Shown one piece after another: positions 33,577 to 43,126 of a stretch of DNA of 49,541 bases. The stretch's first letter is position 1; each line of letters begins with the position of its first letter. The stretch is from Neelides folsomi. Its lineage: Eukaryota > Arthropoda > Collembola > Neelipleona > Neelidae. The stretch is taken from contig JAQGBZ010000429.1 in assembly GCA_034687125.1 (NCBI GenBank), forward strand, positions 1 to 49,541, read 5' to 3'. A program made the position numbers and the translations under genes. The notes beneath the pieces are model-generated. The model made no database searches. It saw only the letters and a program-made list of their open reading frames with translations, and was not told the DNA's origin.

Positions 33577-36384
33577 TTAAAGTAAATGGATTTTGGAGAA
33601 AGATGATCCATTTTCTTCAATTGTTGTTTTATATCGGAGTGAGGCCATTTTACTCGAAATCTGTTATAGTTGATTTAGAAGATAATTTTAGTTGATTTCT
33701 AATATTGTTAATTAATTTCATGTAATTGTAGTTTAACTTACATTGGAAAAAATCTTGTTAAATTTGAATCCCTTTTCAATTCCTATTTTATGAATGTCAT
33801 TAGGCATTGACAACTCCAAATGAATTTCTTTCAATTTCATTTTTAATCTTTTAACAATTTCCAAGATGTTGTCAGTTAGCGTGAAAGATTTTAATTGAAC
33901 TTCATTTTCAAAAAGGTCTGGATATTTTTTCATTGTCCAATCACAAATATTCCATTTGAAATGAATTGTCTGAAGATCTAAATAAATATAATAATAATAA
34001 TGACAAAAATAAGTTAATATTAATTTAATTTAATTGTTAATGTTTTAATTAATAATAAAAGGTTCATTTATTCAATTAGTAAATTGGAATTATGGTAATT
34101 AGAGCATTAAATAAATATCATCAATGAAATAATTGTGAATTTCTTACTTCGGATATTTCTTATAGATAATTGATCCCGATTAGGTAAATAGGTTTTAATT
34201 CCGACTATGTCAATTTCTTCCATCGATGTTCCGATCAAAAAATATTCAAAATTCTCAATCGGCAGATCAAACAAAATTGTTAATTGTCTCAAAGTGGAAA
34301 AAGATGAAAATATTTGTTTAGTTGAATCTTGAAGTTTCTTTTGAAGGTCAATCTCAACATCAACAGTTGAAAACTGAATTGTCAATTTATCCAATTTTGT
34401 GCACCATATCGACAAATGACAAAAATTGGAGAAGTTGAGTTTTAATAAAATTGGAAAACGAGTCAAATCGAGTTGTTTAATGTTACTCATCGTGAAATCT
34501 CCATTTATGTCGGAAAGAATCGGATTTTGATTTTCAAACAAATTGTATGAAAAACGTTCATCAACAATTTTCGATTTGAAATCGAATGTAATTCGCGGAT
34601 ATTTTTCTTGAGCCCAAATGAAAAACAATTTGGCTTTGATTCCATAGCAAACGTCCGCCCAGTCGTCTTGATCCTTCACGTGAAGTTGTAAATGGGAAAG
34701 AACTTGGAATTCGTTCACCATTTGGGAATGGCGAATGTAATGTTCAGAACAAAATGGACTAAATTCAATTTTGATATTTTCAAAATAAATTTTCTTTAAA
34801 TTTTTAAATCCCGACACATTAAATCCCCAACAAATTCCAAAATTTTTCAAATGAAATTCTTCAAGAGTTGGCAAATTTGTCTTGACGATTTGGCCAATAT
34901 TTAAATATTTAAATGAGAATTTCCCTGGGCCCAAATAAGAAATCTTCAATATTTTCAGATTTGTAAAACCATATTGGGAAAGGTTCAAAGGTAAAGTTGT
35001 AAATGAAACCCGGTTATGATTTATAAATCCGAGACTCAATTCAGTTAAAGTATTCGGCAAGTTGGTCTTCAAATTGAGAAATTCCAAAAAGAACAAATGC
35101 TGTTTGCTAAAATAAATGAAAATATATTAAAATATATATTAAAATTAAAATTATTATTAATAAATAAAATAAATATCAAATTTCTAAAATTTAGAATTCC
35201 CGCTTATAAATAACATGTAATAGACACAGGCAATAATGAATGGGACTTTGAGACAATTATCTATTACATTATTCTACTTCTCGCCCTATTAAGTATGTTT
35301 TAATTTCCTTATCAATGTACTGAATTAATTGTTTGAATTTAAATTTAATTAAAGAATTATTTCGTGTTAATTAAAAATTTATGTCTACCTTAAATTGATC
35401 GTCATTTTTTTCACTTTTAAGTTCATGAATTCAAGAGCCCTCGAATTATACCGATCGTGCTGAATTTTATCTGGACATGAAAATTCAATTGATTCTAATT
35501 GAAGATTAAATTTTTTAATTAACTCAAAAATGGCATAAACAAAATGTTGTTTCACAGCAACGACTTTGTTTACTTTTTCATTGAATCCCAATTTAAGTTC
35601 TTTCAATCCTTTGCAAATTTGAAGGATTTCGGTCGAAAGTCTCGGAACAAACATTTTGGGAATATTTACATTATATTCCAATTCATCCAAATAAAGCTGA
35701 AGTGATTTCAGCTTACTCAAAGAATCGCCTTCTAAAAATATTGGCTCATATTTTTCATTTATGTAAATTGTTTCGCAAATTGCCAAATTCTCCAAGTTCG
35801 GAAAAGCATTTATGAGAAGATTTCTCAAATCTTTTGGCTCGATTCGACGATAATTAGGCAGATTCAGAGATTTTGTATTTAGGCCGAAAAGCTGAGAAAA
35901 TGTTTCGAATTGTTCATTCCGATTGTTGAGTTCGAAATTTGGAATGGCCAAATGGATTGAATTGTTCAATGGAATTTGATTTCCACACATTTGAATGTAT
36001 TCGGCCATTTTCTCCATTGAGGACAAATACAAATTTTGGCCCGAATTGATCCGCAAAATAAAATTCCTTGCAACTCTGTTCCAAACTGAAGAAATAGTTC
36101 GGAGTTTGCAAAGAAATTTCTTATCTTTGCAAAAATAATTGAACACTAATGATAAAATCTAGAAATAAAACAAAGATTTTTAAGCAACCTTTAAGATTTA
36201 TATAATAGTCTATATTTTAGTAATATCTGATAAATATTTACATTTAATCATTGTTACGTTGCATTTATAATTTATTATATTGTAACTAATTACGAAATAT
36301 TTATTTAAAAGAAATAAAATTTACCAGTTCATTTGTTAATGGGCTGTTTTCTTTGGTCCAAATAAAATCATCATCGGATTCCAT
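33577..36384 (-). CDS. F-box protein with leucine-rich-repeat-like region, 702 residues, five exons
   Basis: Exons 36325-36384, 35389-36158, 34148-35106, 33742-33977 and 33577-33660 join in phase to 702 residues. The N terminus reads as an F-box spanning the first intron: SPLTNELILSLVFNYF, then KLRTISSVWNRVARNFIL. F-box proteins recruit substrates to SCF ubiquitin ligases through Skp1. The remainder is a series of irregular leucine-rich segments (FPNLENLAI, LSKLKSLQLYLDEL, LTELSLGFINHN, LKNLKKIYFENIKIEF when read loosely), as in LRR-type F-box proteins. The last short exon is supported by a consensus donor (aat|gtaagt) and a phase match, but reading through gives a two-residue tail instead. 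A damaged partial copy lies at 38130-39230, so this belongs to a locally duplicating family. Substrate unknown. Confidence 0.82.
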
Positions 36385-36810
36385 GGTTAGTTACTTATCG
36401 AATGTATTTAGTTTAAGTTTAATTTAAACCAGAAATTGAGAAAATAAGATGTTTTAATGAAAATTAATGTCTATAATCTTAATTGACATAATGCTTACTT
36501 TACTTAAATAAAACTAAAATCTTATTTTCTAAATACATTTTTATTGTGATAAAAAATTAACGTTTTATATCGAAAATATAAAAAATGCAAGTTTGAAACA
36601 AATGCACGAACCATAAACCATAAATATTAATACAATTGGTCCTGGCTCCTGGCTAAAGGATTGGATAAAAAATCTAATGAATAGAATGAGTCAATTGGGT
36701 TTTATAAAGATATTTTGGGAAAGGTTTATGAAAAGATTAAAAAGAAAGGAGGAATTTAAAATTATTTATATAAAAGGTCCAAACTTTCCAAATACATTAA
36801 TTTGTACGAG
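36385..36810. other. 5' flank of the F-box gene
   Basis: AT-rich. The part next to the start codon is conserved in the partial copy at 39150-39230, so the proximal promoter was duplicated along with the coding sequence. Confidence 0.45.
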
Positions 36811-36954
36811 TCAATTTCCCAAACTTGTTTTTCAATACTTCGGTGTAAATGAAAATTCTCATCATGAATTCTTCCGCACTTGGAATAATCTCTGAAGCAA
36901 GAAGGAGGAAACCATGACGACCTTTGTCACGGAATTCATATGTGAGACAAAGCG
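36811..36954 (-). pseudogene. Truncated copy of the last carboxypeptidase exon
   Basis: This segment matches 43135-43281, the final exon of the carboxypeptidase gene, over about 145 bases. The match includes a long identical block around CCATGACGACCTTTGTCACG. It covers only the C-terminal part of that exon and lacks the zinc-binding exons. Several substitutions and small indels are present. It is a non-functional fragment; a short forward ORF over it is a shadow. Confidence 0.85.
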
Positions 36955-36964
36955 ATAAGGATTC

Positions 36965-37115
36965 ATGAGTTAACACAGTATATTTATTAACATTATGGAT
37001 TTTGGGTTATACTACATATTTATTAAAGAGTATATTTATTTTATATACTACATGTATTAACAATAGTAGCTAATTACTTAACTCATTAGATGTTTGATGC
37101 TTCCATTATAAATAA
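36965..37115. repeat. Dispersed repeat shared with 49214-49330
   Basis: Both places share ACAGTATATTTATT, ACAATAGTAGC and a trailing GATG/GGTTCATGCTT-like word in the same order and orientation, with moderate divergence. One copy directly follows the carboxypeptidase fragment and the other directly follows a LINE fragment. It may be part of a LINE 3' region or another dispersed repeat. Confidence 0.6.
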
Positions 37116-37447
37116 TAAAATTATTTACATCTATGATTATTCGATTATTGATTAATGCCTTTGCCTATATGCAATTTTATGAAGAGATTAGCAATATTGG
37201 AGTGAAAAGACATTATGTGCTATACTTAATTGACCATTAATAATTGTTTAATAATTGATAAATAAAAGTATTTAAGGCCGAGTAAAACTCAAACTCTTCA
37301 CTCTTTTGTTCAAGTAATCATTGTCAACTTATAACTTACATTTAAAATGTTTTGATTCAAATTAATATAAAATGTTAATATGTCATTTTGACTTGATAAT
37401 TTTTTTAAAGTAAATATCATTTTCCCCCATACTTACTACAGTTCTTA
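37116..37447. other. AT-rich DNA with a promoter-like patch at 37268-37320
   Basis: TATTTAAG at 37270 is followed by GAGTAAAACTCAAACTC and CACTCTTTTG, a layout similar to 3976-4070. No coding sequence follows. This could be an LTR or promoter remnant. Confidence 0.25.
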
Positions 37448-37545
37448 TTAATGATGATGACGATAGTAAACCAAGACACCATTTTTTCTTCCATATCTCT
37501 GGACGGCCCCTGATCTCTTCTTGATTTTGATTCCAGTCTTGACTT
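37448..37545 (-). pseudogene. Exon-like C-terminal segment, gene not recognised
   Basis: After an AG acceptor, a reverse-strand frame of 32 codons reads KTGIKIKKRSGAVQRYGRKN and ends ...YYRHHH with a TAA. Codon use is more GC-ending than the surroundings. A competing frame over the same DNA is also open for about 70 codons, so the reading is uncertain. It could be the last exon of a small gene whose 5' part is lost, or it may belong with the exon-like segment at 39439-39549 on the same strand. Confidence 0.3.
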
Positions 37546-37792
37546 CTACAATCCATCATGTGGACATTGAAGCCAATCGAGATTTTGAATTGTTAATATT
37601 ACTATCACGAATAATGCTTCAACTCTTTAAAATTAATTAGTTATTAGCGTATTTAGAAGAATCGAGGAATGATAATAATTAATAAGATATTTCAATTTGA
37701 TTCACCATTAGTTATATAAATCAATTATTATAGTTAGCCTAAATTGTATTGTAAAATTTCAATATATTGAAAAGGCGAAATTATACAATGTC

Positions 37793-37900
37793 ATTATTAT
37801 ATAAGAGCACATAGGGAATAATAAAAATCATGGGGAAATCCATGTAAATTTTGTTATTTTTACATATCTTTATTTACCCTGTGTGCTCTTGTATAATAAT
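37793..37900. mobile_element. 108-base MITE-like inverted repeat
   Basis: ATTATTATATAAGAGCACATAG at the left is matched by the complement of GTGTGCTCTTGTATAATAAT at the right. The arms are about 28 bases with two or three mismatches. No clear target duplication beyond AT-rich words was found. Superfamily unknown; a TA-inserting type is possible. Confidence 0.6.
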
Positions 37901-38129
37901 CAGTCTGTAATTAAATTCTCTGATCTGATCTCTAATTTTAATAAAAGCAAAGAAATAGTTTGACCAACAATCATTTGTAATACTAATGGAAATATTTTGC
38001 CAATGCCAATATTATTTCACATAAATATGGGATTTATAATAAGTGAATATGAATATTATTTTATAATTACTTTAGCACTAGTAAATGGCGCTTATCTTTT
38101 GTCGGGTGTTAGGTGTGATTCCATAAAAA

Positions 38130-39230
38130 ACTCTGGCTATCCTATTTCTCGCCCCATTACCGCATCAAGTATGATGTAATTAAATAAAGAATAATTTCAT
38201 GTAATTAAAAATTAAATTGTTGTTTACCTTAAATTAATTTACATCTTTTTCACGTTTAAGTCCATGAATTCAAGAACACTCGGAATATACCGATCGTGCT
38301 CGATTTTTTCTGGGCATTCAATTGATTCTTATTGAAGATTGAATTTTTTAATCAACTCAAAAACGACAAAAACAAAATGTTGTTTCACTTCAATATATTT
38401 GTTTCCTTTTTGAACAAAAGCCAATTTAAGTTCTTTCAATCCTTTACATATTTGAAGGATTTCGGTCGAAAGTCTCGGAACAAACATTTTCGGAATATTT
38501 GAATTAAATTCCAATTCATCCAATTAAAGCTGAAGTGATTTCAGCTTACTCAAAGAATCGCCTTCAAAAAATATTGGCTCATTTTCGTAAACCAATTCAT
38601 TAATTGCCAATTTTTCAAGTTTGGAAAAACTTCAATGAGAAGATTTCTCTAATCCTCTGTCTCAATTTCGTTATAATTCTGCAGATCTTGATCAGATTTT
38701 GTATTTTTGCCGAAAAAATGAGCAAATGTGTTGAAATTTTCGTTCCGATTGCTGAGTTCGAAATTGGGAATTTCCAATTGTATTAAATTGTTTAATGGAA
38801 TTTGATTTCCGCACATTTGAATGTATTCGGCCATTTTCTCCATTGAGGACAAATGTAAAATTTGGCCTAAATTGATCCGCACAATGAAATTCCTCGGAAC
38901 TTTGTTCCAAACTGAAGAATCAGTTCGGAGTTTGCAAAGAAATTTCTTATCTTTGCAAAAATAATTGAACACTAATGATAAAATCTAGAAATAAACAATA
39001 AAATTTTTTATTCAAACTTTAATTATTATCTTTATATAATAATTTTATAACTATTGAGAAATATTTAGTTAAAAGTAATAAAAGTTATCAGTTCGTTTGT
39101 TAATGGGCTGCTTTCTTTTGTCCAAATAAATTCTTCATCGGATTCCATGTTGGTTTACTTATTGAATGAAGTTAAAATTTAATTTATTGAGTAAATAAGA
39201 TTTTTTTATTTGTTTAATGAAAAATATGGC
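38130..39230 (-). pseudogene. Decayed partial duplicate of the F-box gene (exons 1-2)
   Basis: The segment matches about 35260-36450, including the first intron, part of the second intron and the proximal 5' flank. It is therefore a DNA-level copy, not a retrocopy. The first exon keeps SPLTNEL, but its donor GT has become AT. The second exon still reads CKLRTDSSVWNKVPRNFIVR, then breaks into several frames (open pieces at 38649-38972 and 38329-38523) with stops. Exons 3-5 are missing. It lies about 2 kb upstream of the intact gene in the same orientation. Confidence 0.9.
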
Positions 39231-39250
39231 GGATATTAATTAATATCCGC
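39229..39250. repeat. Perfect 22-base palindrome
   Basis: GCGGATATTAATTAATATCCGC is its own complement. It marks the right edge of the duplicated F-box segment and may be linked to its breakpoint. Confidence 0.85.
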
Positions 39251-39438
39251 AGCATCTTCTCAACAACCTGAGACAAAGGTCGTTTAAGGTAAATTCAATT
39301 GAATTGAATTAACTAAATTGGCTGATTGTGACATTGCGAGAATGAATTATTTGGCATTGTTGATATTTAGATTTATTAAATTGGGATTTAAATAATTAAT
39401 GGAGATTTAAATTTAATTGGGAAAATCGTGAGGTTTAC

Positions 39439-39821
39439 CAGGGGCATGTCAAAAGGGTTCGGGTGGAAAAAGTCGAGCTGACTCTTCTCCGTTTCGACAT
39501 CCCCCGACGAGGACTTCTTCTTTCGCAACGCCGATATTGAGCAACCCATGCCCAAAAATATGAAGAAATTGACGGACTTTGAAAGATTTGTTCGTCAATT
39601 GAAGGATTGACACTCCACTTTTCGGTTCGTAAAACATCTTGCCAAATTAGGTCAACTTTGTTTGAGCCAATTTTGTTCCCTTGGTGATTATTTTCAATTT
39701 TGACAAAATTGAGCCAAACTGCGCAGGCACAAGCACAAAAGAAAGGTCTTCGAAGCTTTGCCCCCAAATCATTGTCATTGAGGTCAACGGCAGTTCCATC
39801 TTTCATTGAATCTGATCTCAC
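39439..39821 (-). pseudogene. Exon-like region with a possible myristoylated N terminus (MGCSIS...)
   Basis: From 39549 to 39439 a 37-codon reverse frame starts MGCSISALRKKKSSS and ends HPNPFDMPL exactly at a GTAAAC donor. MGCxxS is a textbook N-myristoylation signal with a palmitoylatable Cys. Overlapping frames upstream (to 39821) also read coding-like sequence (KVDLIWQDVLRTEKWSVNPS, then FLHIFGHGLLNIGVAKEEVL). The region therefore looks like decayed or overlapping coding DNA. No downstream exon could be joined; the next DNA leftward is the F-box duplicate. Either a first exon cut off from its gene or a relic. Confidence 0.35.
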
Positions 39822-40319
39822 TGACTTTATTGACCTATAGCTAATGTTACTTTTTACGACTTTTTTTATTATGCAATTTACTTTTTTAATATTTTATTCG
39901 AATACGAAGTGGAATTCTCTGGAATTAAGTTGCTAGGACTATTCACTTCCTCTAGCTGGCTAAAGGTTGTCTTTATGAATCAAATGTTATGTTAATAAGT
40001 GTATATAGTCTATGTATAAGTAGGTATATAAACATATCTATCTATATTTACCTACATAATATATCATCTACAATATACCTACCTACTTCGGTACCTGTAT
40101 GTATAAAGTAATAAAGTATATCATTAGTCATTCAGTTATTCATAAATTATTATATCCGTTATATCTGTATATATATAATATATACCTATACCAATTATTT
40201 TATAATATGGTATGGTATAATAAACATTATATTTCAGCCATAATATTTTCATTAATCAGTTCAATTGTTCACTTGGATTTACATCTGTTAAATTATAATG
40301 GTTGGCAAAAAATTGGCAA
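39822..40319. other. AT-rich intergenic DNA with short CTAC/CTAT-rich simple sequence
   Basis: Degenerate simple sequence (ACCTACATAATATATC and similar) lies near 40010-40100. There is no gene. Confidence 0.5.
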
Positions 40320-42017
40320 TTAAAATTCAATGGATCTCAATGCATTAACCTTTCCATATCCAGCATGGTTGTTTGGATAAACAGTGTCAATTTTTCCTCC
40401 GCACGTGTTATTGAGAGTCAATGGAACAGCTGGTTCGCATCCTTTCACAATCGCTTCTTTCACCTGTCTGAACTTCCAATCTGGATGTTTTGATTTGATG
40501 AGTGCAGCAATTCCTGCAACGTGTGGAGAAGCAAAGCTCGTCCCATTTCCTTTCTCGTACTTTCCATCATTTAAATGAGAAGCTGAGATGATGTTCCTCC
40601 CCGGAGCGACAACATCCGGCTTAATTATTCGGTCCCTCGCCGGCCCGCGACTGCTAAAATCCGAAACAGCAAAATCTTCATCAATCGACCCCACGGAAAT
40701 GACCCCGGGGTGCTGGGATTGTAAGGTCATTGTTGAACACCCGAACTCCCCATAGTTCCCACTGGAAAATACTGAAATAATCCCGGCCCCGTTTAAAGTA
40801 ATAATGACTCTGTTAAAGGCCTCGTCATTGGCAGGATCGGCATTAAGAATACCCCAACTGTAGTTGATAACTTGCGGACTTTTTTCGCAATTGGGTTTGT
40901 CCGGGCAAATGAAATTTTCAAAGCACAATTTGAAATGGAGTGAACTACAATAAGCATCGCACATCTTACACGCCGACCATTTGACGCCCGGAGCCACACC
41001 GATGGTTTTCCCTGCAATTATCTCTGCTACAAACGTTCCGTGGCCTGTCTTGTCGTACGGGGTCATGGACATGGGATTTGCAGGGTCGAACCACCCTTCC
41101 CGTCCTCCCAGGTAGTTGTCGATGAGTTGTTCGTGTGTGTAACTCACGCCGCTGTCGAAGATCGAAACGTGAACGCCTTTCCCGGTGATTCCTTTTTCCC
41201 ACGCTTTTTCAGCATTAATGCTCTTTAGTCCCCATGGTAAGTTCCTTTGCATAATTGTAGGTGTCTCTGTTGTCGTCGTTGTTGGTGGTGTTGTGATAGA
41301 TGTCTCTGTCATCGTCGTTGTTGGTGTTGTTGTGATAGGTGTCGCTGTCGTCGTTGAAGTTAGAGTAGGCGTAGATGGCGTTGGAGTCGTTGTGGTCGTT
41401 GTTGTAGTTGTGGTCGTTATTTCAGGTTTCCATGGAAAATGACATGGATATGGTTGATATGGCCATTGTGGATTGTAACAGATAAAATAAGGCCGTTGAG
41501 GAACTTGCCAAGGACGATTCCAAGACCCGGGAAATCTAAATGGATTATATTGTCGAGATCGTGGAGCATCAGCGTTTCCTTCTAACGGGCTATTGGTGGT
41601 CCAAATTTCTTTTTCTCCAATGCCCTCAATTTCCTCAAAATTGGAAAGCATTTCAATTGTTGCCGAGTTGGCGTTTTCAATGTAAATTTCATTTGAAATC
41701 CAGAGGCTTGCAAATTCTTGAGAATTTTTCCTCAATAATTCTCCAACGTGTTTTTGAGCTTCTTTGGCCTGGGCTTGCAACGTCGACACAATTGCGTTGA
41801 TTTTTTCCCCGTTTGTTTTAAATTTTAAATGGTCAATTTGGATCATTTGAATTGTGCGACTCGTGGATTCTTTGAATAGAACAAAAATGTCAGCACTAGC
41901 ATTTTCGTGTTTTAGTTTTTCTACTAGGTTTTGGGAGATTTTTAAACTTGAAATACTAACTATTGAATTCAGAAGGAAAGGAAACAAAGTAAAACTTAAT
42001 ATATTGAAGAAATTCAT
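40320..42017 (-). CDS. Secreted subtilisin-like (S8) serine protease with threonine-rich linker, intronless
   Basis: A single open frame of 565 residues. A signal peptide (about 1-22) precedes an inhibitor-I9-like propeptide (about 42-138). A Pro/Trp/Tyr-rich hinge (160-200) and an unusual Thr/Pro tract (about 201-255) follow, like an O-glycosylated mucin linker. The S8 catalytic domain runs from about 258 to the end. Catalytic residues are Asp288 (HVSIFDSG), His326 (TGHGTFVAEI), Asn421 of the oxyanion hole (SSGNYGEFG) and Ser494 (NGTSFASPHVAG). The overall catalytic domain resembles bacterial bacillopeptidase F-type subtilases. It has no introns, unlike most neighbours. Ancient transfer from bacteria or retroposition are possible explanations, not shown here. 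Expected role: secreted protein digestion. Confidence 0.93.
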   Translation of the reverse strand: MNFFNILSFTLFPFLLNSIVSISSLKISQNLVEKLKHENASADIFVLFKESTSRTIQMIQIDHLKFKTNGEKINAIVSTLQAQAKEAQKHVGELLRKNSQEFASLWISNEIYIENANSATIEMLSNFEEIEGIGEKEIWTTNSPLEGNADAPRSRQYNPFRFPGSWNRPWQVPQRPYFICYNPQWPYQPYPCHFPWKPEITTTTTTTTTTTPTPSTPTLTSTTTATPITTTPTTTMTETSITTPPTTTTTETPTIMQRNLPWGLKSINAEKAWEKGITGKGVHVSIFDSGVSYTHEQLIDNYLGGREGWFDPANPMSMTPYDKTGHGTFVAEIIAGKTIGVAPGVKWSACKMCDAYCSSLHFKLCFENFICPDKPNCEKSPQVINYSWGILNADPANDEAFNRVIITLNGAGIISVFSSGNYGEFGCSTMTLQSQHPGVISVGSIDEDFAVSDFSSRGPARDRIIKPDVVAPGRNIISASHLNDGKYEKGNGTSFASPHVAGIAALIKSKHPDWKFRQVKEAIVKGCEPAVPLTLNNTCGGKIDTVYPNNHAGYGKVNALRSIEF

Positions 42018-43126
42018 TTTTACTGTTATTGTAATTTACAGAATCAAGTAAATTTACTTGATACTTGAATTAAAATAAATTCGATTTTCTGAAAGAACTC
42101 GAATGAAAAAAATAATAATGAAAATTAATCAGCTTTAAGATATTTAAACAAAATTTTTAAATTTGAATGACAAAACATGAATCATTTTAAATTATTCATT
42201 TTGAGTTAATTGACCCGATAAAGGTTTTGTTGTGAGGAAGAATTTAATTCATCATTTTCACAAATAACTGAACTTGAACTTTCATTTGTTTGATTAATAA
42301 TTTATAGCTTATCATTTATCTTAATTATTAAAAAGTGAAAATTTCCATTTCTTGTCTGACTGAGTGAGTCATATGAAGTTAATGAACTATTCAAAAAAGA
42401 GCCTATTGTTGAGGAAGGTGATCAACTAATATTTTTGATAATAAAATGTTAATTTACAGATGTTGCACATTTTTAAAAAACAGACACAAAATGATGTTTG
42501 TGCCTATTCATGTTTGTTCCATTGAATCCTTTATTAGTATTTTTCTCTTCTTTTAGTCCTTTCCATGTCACGGTCTGCCTTTTCAATCTCTTTGAGTTCG
42601 TTTTTCTCCTCTTGAACAATATTTCTTAATTTATTCTTGCTCATAAATAGAAGTCCATCGTTTATCAACACTTTATATGAAAGTTCCAAATTTTTAAGTT
42701 ATAAATAATTAGGAATATTAAATTATTCATTAATTAAGATTAATTTCAAAATTATATTTCTCATTATAAGCGAAATGTATATCTTTTAGCATTTTTCGAA
42801 TATTTTTTTTCAATAGACCAAGGTTCGCTTTGACTTGAGCTTTTGAGTAAGTCTTCTTCCAGCTTAAGACAAGAATTTCAAAATGCTCCATTTAAAAAAA
42901 TATTATTAATTAATACTTAAATTGACTTTCGTATTGAATAAAACTTTACTTTACGCTATTTACTTTGAACTTGCCTAATGACGAATAATGCATGACTATC
43001 GCAATAAAACAATAAATATATACGTTATAGGATGTTTAATATGCAATGCAACAACTTATTAAATTAGTGTAGTACTTGATAGATGACAATTGTCATATAT
43101 TTCTATCAAAATGTACTGATACAATT
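42018..43126. other. Intergenic DNA between subtilase and carboxypeptidase
   Basis: AT-rich; no coding sequence or repeat recognised. It contains the 5' flank of the subtilase and the 3' flank of the carboxypeptidase. Confidence 0.5.

Noticed and set aside
41185..41442. Forward Val/Gly-rich ORF
   Set aside because: Antisense translation of the Thr-rich linker of the subtilase.
40320..42017. Bacterial contamination as the source of the intronless subtilase
   Set aside because: Flanks are the same AT-rich DNA as the spliced genes and no bacterial-style neighbours are present; at most an old transfer.
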